From an uncultured Bacteroidales bacterium (GTDB lineage Bacteria > Bacteroidota > Bacteroidia > Bacteroidales > UBA932), in the NCBI GenBank assembly GCA_945948555.1, contig CAMFBM010000028.1, forward strand, positions 1 to 34,306: DNA of 34,306 bases. The letters are read 5' to 3'. A program made the position numbers and the translations under genes. Under the pieces are notes generated by a model. That model saw nothing but the letters and a program-made list of their open reading frames with translations, had not been told where the DNA came from and searched no databases. Of the stretch, positions 17,063-24,536 are shown one piece after another. Each line of letters opens with the position of its first letter. Positions within the stretch are counted from its first letter, which is position 1.

Positions 17063-17084
17063 GTGTATTAGTGAAGTAGTACAC
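17063..17084. promoter_or_regulatory. Putative GntR operator, inverted repeat
   Basis: GTGTATTA-N6-TAGTACAC: 8-bp arms matching at 7 of 8 positions. It covers the predicted transcription start just downstream of the minus-strand -7 element. GTxTA/TAxAC half-sites are typical for GntR regulators, and the operon encodes one, so this is a likely autoregulatory operator. Confidence 0.6.
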
Positions 17085-17086
17085 TG

Positions 17087-17117
17087 CAAAGATAGGCACA
17101 ATTTTCTTATCTCCAAA
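17087..17117 (-). promoter_or_regulatory. Bacteroidota -33/-7 promoter of the ABC-GntR operon
   Basis: On the minus strand TTTG (17117-17114), 19 nt, TATCTTTG (17094-17087): a full match to the Bacteroidota sigma-ABfr pattern including spacing. The leader to the ATG at 17053 is about 27 nt. Confidence 0.8.
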
Positions 17118-17176
17118 TTTTTTTTGTAGAAATGTGAAAAAGAAATTCAGGAATATGATATTATTTGAAGATTCCG

Positions 17177-17184
17177 TATTTTTG
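17177..17184 (+). promoter_or_regulatory. Bacteroidota -7 element for mltG
   Basis: TATTTTTG matches TAnnTTTG and lies 45 nt before the mltG ATG. No -33 TTTG at the usual spacing. Confidence 0.55.
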
Positions 17185-17229
17185 CAGGCTTTCTGAGATT
17201 TCCTGAAGTTTTGGGGATTTCATACAAAA

Positions 17230-18294
17230 ATGATTTGTCGTATGCTGACCGGAAAATTGAAAAAGACTCTCCTTTACGCCGGAATTCCGGCACTTCTGCT
17301 GCTTGCAGCGGCTTTTGTTTTCGGGTATATTTACTATTGTGACAACAGGAGGCCGAATTTTCCGGAGGACTTCACTGTCTTTGTCTATCCTGAGATGACA
17401 TCCGCACAGGTACTTGACACTCTTTGTGCAAAAGGGAATGCCCGCAGCAGGGGCAGCCTTGAACGTTGTGCCTCAAAGGTCGGTCTCGAAGCATCTCTCA
17501 AACCGGGTAAATATGTCTTTCAGAGCGGCTGTACAAGCATATATGCAATTCGCAAACTGGCCAACGGCTGGCAGTCCCCGCACAATCTTACCCTTTCCGG
17601 CACCATCAGGACGAAGCAGAAACTTGCCAGGATGATTTCCTCGCAGATGATGACCGACTCTCTCACAATAGACTCCCTGTTGCGTGATGACTCATTCCTG
17701 AGCCGCTACGGCTTTGACTCTGAGAACGTCTTCGCGATGTTCCTCCCGGACACCTATCAGGTTTACTGGACTGACAGTCCGGAGAAGATTTTCGACAGGT
17801 TCAGGAAGGAATATGACCGTTTCTGGACCAAGGAGAGGCTTGAAAAGGCTGCAGCCCGGAATCTCACCCCGATGCAGGTCTCGGTCCTTGCCTCGATTGT
17901 GAGCGGGGAGAGTCTGAAAAGTTTTGAATATCCGGTGATTGCGGGTGTTTACCTGAACAGGCTCAGGCGCGGACAGCTCCTGCAGGCGGATCCCACTGTT
18001 GCATTCTGCTTCGACTACAGTATCGGCAGGATTCTCAAGAAGCATCTCCAGGTCGATTCCCCCTACAATACCTACAAGTACAAGGGACTGCCCCCGGCTC
18101 CGATCAATGTCCCTCCGAAGGCGTGCATAGATGCCGTCTTGAATCCGCAGGAGCACAATTATTACTATTTCTGTGCAAGTCCTGATTTTGACGGGACCCA
18201 CCGTTTCGCTACCACCTTCGAGGAGCACAAGCGAAACGCCCGCCAGTTCCAGCGTGCCCTGACAATCCGGATGAAGGAAAAAGCTCAGTCCTGA
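17230..18294 (+). CDS. mltG: Endolytic murein transglycosylase MltG (YceG-like)
   Basis: An inner-membrane-anchored lytic transglycosylase that cuts nascent glycan strands and sets their length. The 354-residue protein has one N-terminal membrane segment (about 13-36), a LysM-like/YceG N-terminal part, and the conserved C-terminal core FLPDTYQVYW, GVYLNRLRRGQLLQADPTVAFC, HLQVDSPYNTYKYKGLPPAPI and LNPQEHNYYYFCA. The motif normally read as IVEKET or IVEEET is IVSGES here (Ser225-Gly226-Glu227), so one of the two acidic positions is lost. The last 10 bases overlap the convergent C_GCAxxG_C_C gene. The ATG start follows the -7 element. Confidence 0.9.
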   Translation: MICRMLTGKLKKTLLYAGIPALLLLAAAFVFGYIYYCDNRRPNFPEDFTVFVYPEMTSAQVLDTLCAKGNARSRGSLERCASKVGLEASLKPGKYVFQSGCTSIYAIRKLANGWQSPHNLTLSGTIRTKQKLARMISSQMMTDSLTIDSLLRDDSFLSRYGFDSENVFAMFLPDTYQVYWTDSPEKIFDRFRKEYDRFWTKERLEKAAARNLTPMQVSVLASIVSGESLKSFEYPVIAGVYLNRLRRGQLLQADPTVAFCFDYSIGRILKKHLQVDSPYNTYKYKGLPPAPINVPPKACIDAVLNPQEHNYYYFCASPDFDGTHRFATTFEEHKRNARQFQRALTIRMKEKAQS

Positions 18295-18821
18295 GCCACA
18301 TCCGCAGCTTTCCCGAGGATTTTTCTTGCGAGGATGCCGGCAGCGCAGGCCACAAGGTCAGCGCAGGGGCGTTTCTTGTAGTAGGCCTCGGTCCTGTCCG
18401 ACGGCTCGGGTGACTCTTTGATCCTGTCCGATGGCTTGGGTGATGCTGCCGTTGCTCCGTTGAGGGATGTTCCCATCGGCCTGAGACCGAGCAGCTCTCC
18501 GCAGATTATGCTCCCGTTCTCCTTGCGGAACTCCTCGGCAAGCTCCTGCACCAGAGCGTAATTGGCTGTTTTTGAGATTTTGTCCGATGGATTGTCGGCT
18601 GGTTTCGCGAATCCGCTGGCCATCACCATCGCGCTGACAGTCCCGCAGACTTCCCTCATCCTGCCCATACCCCCTCCGAAGCCCGAGCCGGCTTTCTTCA
18701 GAGTCTCCGCATCAATATCCAGTATGTCCGAAAATGCGAGAAGGACGGCCTGACAGCAGTTGTAGCCCTCCAGAAAATATTCTTTTGCCTTCTGTTCCCT
18801 TTGGAGAATGGTTGTTTCCAT
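18285..18821 (-). CDS. C_GCAxxG_C_C family protein
   Basis: A 178-residue cysteine-rich protein. Visible are GYNCCQAVLLAF (Cys22, Cys23), GSGFGGGMGRMREVCGTVSAMVM (Cys59), IICGELLG and RPCADLVACAAGILA, the spaced cysteines that define this family. Family function is unsettled; a redox or metal role is often suggested. Between the last two blocks is an insertion with a doubled PSDR-containing unit (see repeat). Start ATG at 18821 is chosen because a longer frame begins within the promoter. Divergent from the peptidase-PqqD-ABC cassette, convergent and overlapping with mltG. Confidence 0.85.
   Translation of the reverse strand: METTILQREQKAKEYFLEGYNCCQAVLLAFSDILDIDAETLKKAGSGFGGGMGRMREVCGTVSAMVMASGFAKPADNPSDKISKTANYALVQELAEEFRKENGSIICGELLGLRPMGTSLNGATAASPKPSDRIKESPEPSDRTEAYYKKRPCADLVACAAGILARKILGKAADVAQD
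18392..18443. repeat. 30-bp tandem repeat inside the C_GCAxxG_C_C gene
   Basis: A 22-nt unit starting TCCTGTCCGA recurs exactly 30 bp later (18392-18413 and 18422-18443) with two differences. It encodes two successive PSDR units (residue period 10). A third related unit (NPSDKI) occurs further upstream in the same protein. Confidence 0.75.
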
Positions 18822-18846
18822 ATTTAACGGTATATTTAATATTCCG

Positions 18847-18854
18847 CAAAAATA
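18847..18854 (-). promoter_or_regulatory. Bacteroidota -7 element for the C_GCAxxG_C_C gene
   Basis: TATTTTTG on the minus strand, 25 nt before the ATG at 18821. Confidence 0.55.
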
Positions 18855-18900
18855 CAAAAACTATTTTGCTGTAAGGCAAGGCAAATTCCCAAAATATCAA

Positions 18901-18908
18901 TACCTTTG
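18901..18908 (+). promoter_or_regulatory. Bacteroidota -7 element for the peptidase-PqqD-ABC cassette
   Basis: TACCTTTG matches TAnnTTTG, but the ATG at 18916 follows only 7 nt later. If this is the true promoter, transcription starts at or next to the start codon and the mRNA is almost leaderless. Confidence 0.5.
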
Positions 18909-18915
18909 TCTCCCT

Positions 18916-19371
18916 ATGGATAATATTGTGCGAAAAGAACTCCCGAACGGCAAACTGATTCCCGAGGTGGGCCGGCTTCTGAATGAAGGAATGGAGGTGA
19001 CTATGTCCGTCAAGGGCTTCAGTATGCTTCCGTTCATCGTCGGTGGCAGGGATAGTGTCGTGCTCAGATCCCTCTGCGGGAAAACCCCGGAGCCGTTGGA
19101 CATAGTTCTGGCAAAGGTGTCCACGGGGCATTTCGTGGTTCACAGGGTAATCCGGGTGGAGGACGGAAGGGTTACCCTGATGGGGGACGGGAATGTCTGC
19201 GGGACGGAGAACTGCACTCCGGGTGACGTTCTAGGGAAGGTCATCCGTATTGACTACGGAGGCAGGATGTATGACCCGGACACGCGTCTGATGCGTTTCT
19301 CTGCCAGATTCTGGATATTCCTCCGGCCATTCAGAAGATATATCCTCGCGGTCTGGAGGCGCTGCTTATAA
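18916..19371 (+). CDS. S24/S26-type serine peptidase (SipW-like, without N-terminal anchor)
   Basis: A 151-residue protein with VKGFSMLPFI, in which Ser36 fits the nucleophile of S24/S26 peptidases. It continues with a strand ending VVL, then TGHFVVHRVIRV (His76) and LMGDGN. The His within VVHRV, where the usual bacterial LepB has Lys, resembles the Ser-His dyad of SipW/ER-type signal peptidases. There is no N-terminal membrane segment. The C-terminus (RFWIFLRPFRRYILAVWRRCL region) is a basic amphipathic or hydrophobic helix that could touch the membrane. It is followed by a PqqD-like gene after 20 nt and an ABC exporter, so removal of a leader from an exported peptide is a reasonable inference. 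Not proven; substrate unknown. Confidence 0.78.
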   Translation: MDNIVRKELPNGKLIPEVGRLLNEGMEVTMSVKGFSMLPFIVGGRDSVVLRSLCGKTPEPLDIVLAKVSTGHFVVHRVIRVEDGRVTLMGDGNVCGTENCTPGDVLGKVIRIDYGGRMYDPDTRLMRFSARFWIFLRPFRRYILAVWRRCL

Positions 19372-19391
19372 ATAGGTAAATATATTTCATT

Positions 19392-19661
19392 ATGAAAATA
19401 ATAGACGGATTCAAAATGAGGACCATCGCCGGAGAGAGCGTAGTTGTCGGAGAGGGTATGGCCCAGATTAATTTCAACAAGCTCATATCCCTCAATTCAT
19501 CGGCGGCCCTCTTGTGGCAGAGCATCGAGGGAAAGGAGTTCACCGTGGAAGATTTGTGCAACACCCTTCTTGAGAATTACGATGTTTCTGAAGATGTGGC
19601 AAGGAAGGACTCTGAAGCCATAGCCAGGGCGTGGATCGAGGCCGGCATCGTCAGCGAGTAA
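19392..19661 (+). CDS. PqqD-family protein (RiPP recognition element-like)
   Basis: An 89-residue protein with the PqqD pattern: an N-terminal beta-hairpin region, then FNKLISLNSSAALLWQSIEGKEFTVEDL (the invariant small-residue/Leu-Trp helix) and a helical C-terminus ending ARAWIEAGIVSE. PqqD domains bind the leader of ribosomally made peptides and deliver it to maturation enzymes. Here it lies between an S26-type peptidase and an ABC exporter, 5 nt from the latter, with no radical SAM gene or visible precursor in the window. The assignment to the PqqD family is good; its partner peptide is unknown. Confidence 0.85.
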   Translation: MKIIDGFKMRTIAGESVVVGEGMAQINFNKLISLNSSAALLWQSIEGKEFTVEDLCNTLLENYDVSEDVARKDSEAIARAWIEAGIVSE

Positions 19662-19666
19662 TTTTT

Positions 19667-21292
19667 ATGACGACAAGGGGAAGCATCGGGGCTTTGTGGA
19701 GGGCTTCTGCGGGATTCAGGGGAAGGATTTTCCTGGAGTTCTGCTGCGGGCTTGCGGGGATGCTGTCGTCCCTTGGATTTGTCTGGAGCACGAAGAATCT
19801 TGTGGACATAGCCACGGGAACAGGTGAGGGAATCGGCGCGGGAATAGCGCTGATGGCTTCCCTGATGCTGATCGGTATCGTGGCGAGACTGCTCCAGAAC
19901 CGTGTGGGGCAGTTGAATCTGGCTGCCCTGAAGAATGCTTTGCGGCGGAAATATTTTTTTCTGATTATGAACAGCAGCTGGGAAGGGAGGGAGAAATTCC
20001 ATTCCGGAGATGCCGTGAACAGGATTGAGGACGATGTCAGGATACTCTCGGAGACTGTCTGCAGGGGAGTGCCAGGGGCATTGCTCACCGCCCTCCAGCT
20101 GGTCTGCGCCTTTGCCCTTCTGTGCGCGATGCAGTGGCAGCTGGCCCTGATTGTGCTTTTCATAATGCCTGTCGCCCTGATTGTCAGCAAGGTTTACTTC
20201 AAGAGAATGCGTGCCCTGAACAGGGACATCAGGCAGACTGACAGCCGGGTGCAGGGACACATTCAGGAGAATCTCCATCACAGGATCGTGCTCAAGTCGC
20301 TCGACAATGTGCCTTCTTCCGTGGAGTCTCTTGACAGAATCCAGAGCGACCTTTTCGACAGGGAAAAGGAAAGGGCGGATTTCAACCTGTTCTCCTCGCT
20401 TGCGGTCCGCCTGGGATTCAACGGGGGATATTTCGCGGCCTTTGTCTGGAGCATCTTCGGGATTATGGACGGGACTGTCACCTACGGTATGATGACGGCT
20501 TTCCTCCAGCTGGTGATGCAGGTGCAGAGGCCTGTGGTTGACCTGGGCAGGCAGATTCCTGTCTTTGTCACATCGCTGACATCTGTGGAGAGGCTTCTGG
20601 AAATAGGGAATCTGGAGCAGGAGTCGGGAGAACATTTCCTTCTTTCCGACGGACCGGTAGGGGTGAGATTCGAGAACGTGGACTTTTCCTACCCCGATTC
20701 CGATGAGAAGGTTCTTTCGGATTTTTCCTGCGATTTCAGGCCGGGCACCATAACGGCACTGATGGGGGAGACAGGAATAGGGAAGAGCACCATCCTCCGC
20801 CTGATGATGGGTTTCCTGAAGCCGGACAGCGGCAGGGTCATTGTCTATGACGGGTCGGGAGAGTATCCCGCATCCCCGGAGACAAGATGCAATTTCATTT
20901 TCGTTCCACAGGGTAATTCCCTGATGAGCGGGACCATAAGGGACAATCTGAGAATCGGATGCGGGGATGCGACTCAGCAGCAGATGGAACAGGCCCTCAG
21001 GGCCGCCGCTGCGGATTTTGTCCTCGACCTTCCGGATGGCCTTGACACAGTCTGCTCCGAGAAGGGGGAGGGATTCAGCGAGGGTCAGGCTCAGAGGATT
21101 GCCATTGCGCGTGCCCTTCTGCACACCGGCTCGGTTCTCCTTCTGGATGAACCGTCATCTGCCCTGGACGGGGCAACGGAAACCCGCCTGTTCAGCGGGT
21201 TGTCCCGAATGAGGGACGGTCGCACAATGATTATGGTAACCCACAGGAGCGGAGCCCTTTCAATCGCCGACTCAAGTGTCAGCCTCGGGTGA
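19667..21292 (+). CDS. ABC exporter, fused membrane and ATPase domains
   Basis: A 541-residue type IV (MsbA-like) half-transporter with about six membrane segments in residues 20-300, then an ATPase domain. Walker A is GETGIGKST (367-375), the Q-loop FVPQGNS, the signature FSEGQAQR (470-) instead of LSGGQ, Walker B VLLLDEPSSALD (490-501) and H-loop THR. There is no N-terminal C39 peptidase domain, unlike typical peptidase-containing exporters. Start ATG at 19667 follows the PqqD stop by 5 nt. A homodimer would be expected. Together with the peptidase and PqqD it looks like an export unit for a ribosomally made peptide; the cargo is not identified. Confidence 0.88.
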   Translation: MTTRGSIGALWRASAGFRGRIFLEFCCGLAGMLSSLGFVWSTKNLVDIATGTGEGIGAGIALMASLMLIGIVARLLQNRVGQLNLAALKNALRRKYFFLIMNSSWEGREKFHSGDAVNRIEDDVRILSETVCRGVPGALLTALQLVCAFALLCAMQWQLALIVLFIMPVALIVSKVYFKRMRALNRDIRQTDSRVQGHIQENLHHRIVLKSLDNVPSSVESLDRIQSDLFDREKERADFNLFSSLAVRLGFNGGYFAAFVWSIFGIMDGTVTYGMMTAFLQLVMQVQRPVVDLGRQIPVFVTSLTSVERLLEIGNLEQESGEHFLLSDGPVGVRFENVDFSYPDSDEKVLSDFSCDFRPGTITALMGETGIGKSTILRLMMGFLKPDSGRVIVYDGSGEYPASPETRCNFIFVPQGNSLMSGTIRDNLRIGCGDATQQQMEQALRAAAADFVLDLPDGLDTVCSEKGEGFSEGQAQRIAIARALLHTGSVLLLDEPSSALDGATETRLFSGLSRMRDGRTMIMVTHRSGALSIADSSVSLG

Positions 21293-21352
21293 TTGCCTTG
21301 CCGTCTTTTCATTCATCAGCGCCGACTGGCTCCGGCCCGTTCTGACCTTGCG

Positions 21353-23560
21353 TCATCCTCGGTTGACTTTCTGAATGTTTCTCAAAGCCCTGATCTGGGA
21401 AATCACCTTGTCCAGCTCCATATCGCTTGGTACGGAAATCCTTGCAGTTATGAGGTAGGCATCGTGCTTGTTGTTCTCCGTGAAGTTGAATGCACGGATT
21501 GAAGCCTTGAAGGAATTCACGACATCGAAGATTTCATTGATCACGGAAGGTTCCAAGTCCGCGGTGATTCTCAGTTCTACCTGGAAACTGGACAGGCTCT
21601 GGGCCGTGCTCCATCTTGCCTTTAGTACCCTGTAGGGGTATTTTTCAAGAAGCCTTGCAGCATTCGGGCAGGAAATCCTGTGGATTTTTATGCCCTCCTT
21701 CTGCGACAGGAAACCGAAGATGTCATCCCCGTAAACGGGATTGCAGCACTTTGACATTCTGATGTCGAATCCCTTCGTGCTCTGCATGCTCTCGATGACC
21801 ACCGGACCGTTCTCCGTCCTGTCCTCCTGGCGGGAGCCTTTGACCGGCTGCTGTACCGCAACGGGAGTTTCGGGGGCTTCCTTCCTGTCCTGCTCAAGAA
21901 TATAGGACTTGATGTCATTTATGTCCAGCTCCCCTTCGCCAATTGCAGCGTAGAATGCGTTCAGAGTCTTGTAACCCCTCTTTTTCAGGAGGGCTGCGAG
22001 GTCTTCGTCGCTGATGTCCATCTTCCAGTTCTTCAGCCTCCTTTCCAGCAGTTCCTTGCCGTCGGAAGCCTTCTTAAATTCCTCCTCGGACAGCATCTGG
22101 CGGATTTTCGTACGGGCCTTGGAAGTCACGACAAAGCCAAGCCATCCGGAATTGGGCTTCTGGTTCTTTCCGGTCATAATCTCCACCACGTCTCCCGTCG
22201 AGAGTTTCTCCTTGATGGAAACCGCCTTGCCGTTGACTTTTCCTCCCGTGCATTTCACTCCGAGGTTGGAGTGGATGTCAAAGGCGAAGTCCAGAACACT
22301 CGCTCCCACAGGCAGTCTCCGCAGTTCTCCTGAAGGTGTGAAGACGAAAATCTCCTTTGAAGGAGGCTGAGGAAGGTCGTCCTCGTAGTATCCCGCTGAA
22401 GGATTGCCGGACTGAGGATGCTCAAGGGTGGCCCGCACGGAAGAGAGCCAGCTGTCAAGGGTCGCCTCGTGCTTGATTCCCTTGTAGGACCAGTGCGACG
22501 CAAGTCCGCTTTCGGCCATCTCATCCATCCTCTTCGTTCTGATCTGAACCTCCAGATAGGCCCCCTGACGGTTCTTGACTGTGATGTGCAGGGACTCGTA
22601 GCCATTCGGCTTCGGATTGGACAGCCAGTCGCGCAGCCTCTTCGTGTCGGACTCGTACTCTTCAGTCACGTATGAGAACACCTTCCAGCAGAGATCGTGC
22701 TCGATTTTCCTGTCCGGTTCGCAGTCGATTATGAACCGGATTGCGAACACGTCGAAGACACCCTCGAAAGGCACCTTCTGCTTCTGCATCTTCTTCCAGA
22801 TTGACCAGGCGGTCTTGGTGCGGATTTTCAGTTTGTACTTGATACCGGCATCGGACAGTTTCTTCTTCAAAGGCTCTATGAAGTCCGTCATCAGCCTGTG
22901 CCTGTCGTCCTCCGTGCTCTTGAGCTTGTTGGTGATTGCCCTGTACTGCTCCGGCTCGGCATACCTGAAATAGATGTCCTCCATCTCGCTCTTCATGTTG
23001 TACAGCCCCAGCTGGTGGGCAAGCGGGATGTAGAGCATCAGTGTCTCCAGAATCTTCCTTTCGCGCGAGAGTTTCGGGAACAGGTCCAGATTCCTCATGA
23101 CCTCCAGCCTGTCGGCCAGCTTGAGCACGGTCACGCGCGGATCTCTTGAGTAGCTGACTATCAGTTTCTTGTAGTTGTCAGCCTCCAGTCTTGTGTCCTT
23201 GGGCTTGATGAGGGCGATCTTGTTCAGCCCGTCAACCATCGTATAGACGTCCTTTCCGAAATCCTCAGGGGCATTCTCCGGCTCACTGGAACAACTGTGA
23301 ATCAGAGCCTTGAGCTTGTCGATGGTGATGTCCGGATTCATCCTCATGGCCTCGTGGAGGAATACTGCGGCTATACAGCCGGCTGGAAGGCCGATTTCTC
23401 GTGCGGCGATGAGGGCCACATTGACAGGATGCTCGATGAACGGCTTCCCGTTTCCTCTCGTCTGGTCTTTGAGGGCAGTGGCGGCAATGTCGTACGCCGC
23501 CTGGACTATTCTGAGTGAATCAGGGTCGTAACCCGGGAACAAATCTTTTAACTCATCCAT
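21353..23560 (-). CDS. RelA/SpoT homologue with degraded hydrolase site
   Basis: A 735-residue (p)ppGpp enzyme with the full Rsh layout: HD domain (1-170), synthetase (about 240-360), TGS (about 403-465), a Cys-pair domain (SKCCNPVYGDDIFGF) and a C-terminal ACT domain. Synthetase motifs are intact: RTKTAWSIWKKM, FDVFAIRFII, NPKPNGYESLH, EVQIRTKRMDEMAE, ASHWSYK. The hydrolase domain is not: HDxxED appears as His69-Glu-Ala-Met-Arg-Met, and the DRLHNMRT motif is DRLEVMRN, so the Asp, the acidic pair and the catalytic Asn are missing. First His (EHP, His44) remains. The loop is RLRD (RxKD-like). It is thus probably a synthetase-only RelA-like enzyme. Start at 23560 follows a -7 element. Confidence 0.92.
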   Translation of the reverse strand: MDELKDLFPGYDPDSLRIVQAAYDIAATALKDQTRGNGKPFIEHPVNVALIAAREIGLPAGCIAAVFLHEAMRMNPDITIDKLKALIHSCSSEPENAPEDFGKDVYTMVDGLNKIALIKPKDTRLEADNYKKLIVSYSRDPRVTVLKLADRLEVMRNLDLFPKLSRERKILETLMLYIPLAHQLGLYNMKSEMEDIYFRYAEPEQYRAITNKLKSTEDDRHRLMTDFIEPLKKKLSDAGIKYKLKIRTKTAWSIWKKMQKQKVPFEGVFDVFAIRFIIDCEPDRKIEHDLCWKVFSYVTEEYESDTKRLRDWLSNPKPNGYESLHITVKNRQGAYLEVQIRTKRMDEMAESGLASHWSYKGIKHEATLDSWLSSVRATLEHPQSGNPSAGYYEDDLPQPPSKEIFVFTPSGELRRLPVGASVLDFAFDIHSNLGVKCTGGKVNGKAVSIKEKLSTGDVVEIMTGKNQKPNSGWLGFVVTSKARTKIRQMLSEEEFKKASDGKELLERRLKNWKMDISDEDLAALLKKRGYKTLNAFYAAIGEGELDINDIKSYILEQDRKEAPETPVAVQQPVKGSRQEDRTENGPVVIESMQSTKGFDIRMSKCCNPVYGDDIFGFLSQKEGIKIHRISCPNAARLLEKYPYRVLKARWSTAQSLSSFQVELRITADLEPSVINEIFDVVNSFKASIRAFNFTENNKHDAYLITARISVPSDMELDKVISQIRALRNIQKVNRG

Positions 23561-23582
23561 GGCGATAGGGGATTACACTTTG

Positions 23583-23590
23583 CAAAAATA
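23583..23590 (-). promoter_or_regulatory. Bacteroidota -7 element for the Rsh gene
   Basis: TATTTTTG on the minus strand, 22 nt before the ATG at 23560; divergent from the GDPD promoter at 23645. Confidence 0.55.
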
Positions 23591-23644
23591 GAAATATTCC
23601 CTAATTTTCGGAAAATATGAGACCTCATATATATTGAATTTTCC

Positions 23645-23652
23645 TATATTTG
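23645..23652 (+). promoter_or_regulatory. Bacteroidota -7 element for the GDPD gene
   Basis: TATATTTG, a full TAnnTTTG match, 29 nt before the ATG at 23682. Confidence 0.6.
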
Positions 23653-23681
23653 ATTTTTGAATTCCTAAATATATTGCATAT

Positions 23682-24494
23682 ATGAAGAAAATAATGACTC
23701 TCGTTGCCTTGACTCTGTGCCTGGCAACTCTTGCACCGGTGGTTTCCGGCGCATCAAAAAATGAAAAGCACAAGACCGCCATCGTAGCGCACAGGGGATT
23801 CTGGAACTGCGAACAGGCAGGAAAGGCAAAGAATTCCATTGCCGCACTCGTACAGGCACAGGAAAACGGCTTCTGGGGAAGCGAATTCGATGTCAATATG
23901 ACCTCGGATGCTCAGCTTCTTGTCTTCCACGACTCCGTGATTGACGGAAAGAGCATCGAGAAGAATCCTGCCTCAACTTTCGACTATTACCGTCTGGCCA
24001 ACGGAGAGAAGATTCCGACTCTCGACCAGTACCTTGAGCAGGGAGCGAAAAGCAGGACAATGCTCGTTCTTGAACTCAAGAAACATTCCTGCAAGGAGGT
24101 TGAGGACAAGGCCGTGGAACTTGTGATTCAGAAACTCCGCGAACACAATCTCCTCAAAAAGAACAGGGTTATGTTCATCTCCTTCAGCATCAACATCTGC
24201 AGGGAATTCGCCCGTCTGGCTCCCGGTTTCACCGTTCAGTACCTCGATGATGACCTGACTCCGGACCAGGTTCTTGAACAGGGTGTGAATGGAATCGACT
24301 CTCATCACAATGCCTTGACGAAGAAAAATTTCGAGAGACTCCATCAGGCAAGGAAAAACGCTATGAGCGTCAATGTCTGGACTGTCAACAAGGAAGAGGA
24401 TATGAAACCTCTGATTGAAGCGGGAGTTGACCAGATTACCACCGACAAGCCTCTGCTTCTGCGTGAACTTCTCGCAGAGAAGGAACTGAAGTAA
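23682..24494 (+). CDS. Secreted glycerophosphodiester phosphodiesterase
   Basis: A 270-residue GDPD with a signal peptide (about 1-24, ending SGASK). Family motifs are complete: AHRG (His37-Arg38), SEFDVNMTSDAQLLVFHD (Glu68, Asp70, His83), the middle strand LVLELKK, and VNVWTVN near the C-terminus. It hydrolyses glycerophosphodiesters from phospholipids to glycerol 3-phosphate and an alcohol, and is likely periplasmic. Monocistronic: own promoter and two hairpins after the stop. Divergent to the Rsh gene. Substrate head group not readable. Confidence 0.93.
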   Translation: MKKIMTLVALTLCLATLAPVVSGASKNEKHKTAIVAHRGFWNCEQAGKAKNSIAALVQAQENGFWGSEFDVNMTSDAQLLVFHDSVIDGKSIEKNPASTFDYYRLANGEKIPTLDQYLEQGAKSRTMLVLELKKHSCKEVEDKAVELVIQKLREHNLLKKNRVMFISFSINICREFARLAPGFTVQYLDDDLTPDQVLEQGVNGIDSHHNALTKKNFERLHQARKNAMSVNVWTVNKEEDMKPLIEAGVDQITTDKPLLLRELLAEKELK

Positions 24495-24501
24495 AAATTA
24501 A

Positions 24502-24521
24502 GTTTCGCAAAAGCGGAACTG
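24502..24521 (+). terminator. Small hairpin after GDPD
   Basis: An 8-bp stem (24502-24509 with 24514-24521, one G-T pair) with AAAA loop, directly after the GDPD stop. No U-tract follows; it could be an RNA 3'-end stabiliser or part of a two-hairpin terminator. Confidence 0.4.
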
Positions 24522-24536
24522 TGGAGTTTAGTTGTA

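Noticed and set aside
19577..21124. 515-codon open frame on the minus strand
   Set aside because: It is antisense to the PqqD and ABC exporter genes, both of which have clear family motifs; the translated text is low in hydrophobic cores and has no recognisable motif.
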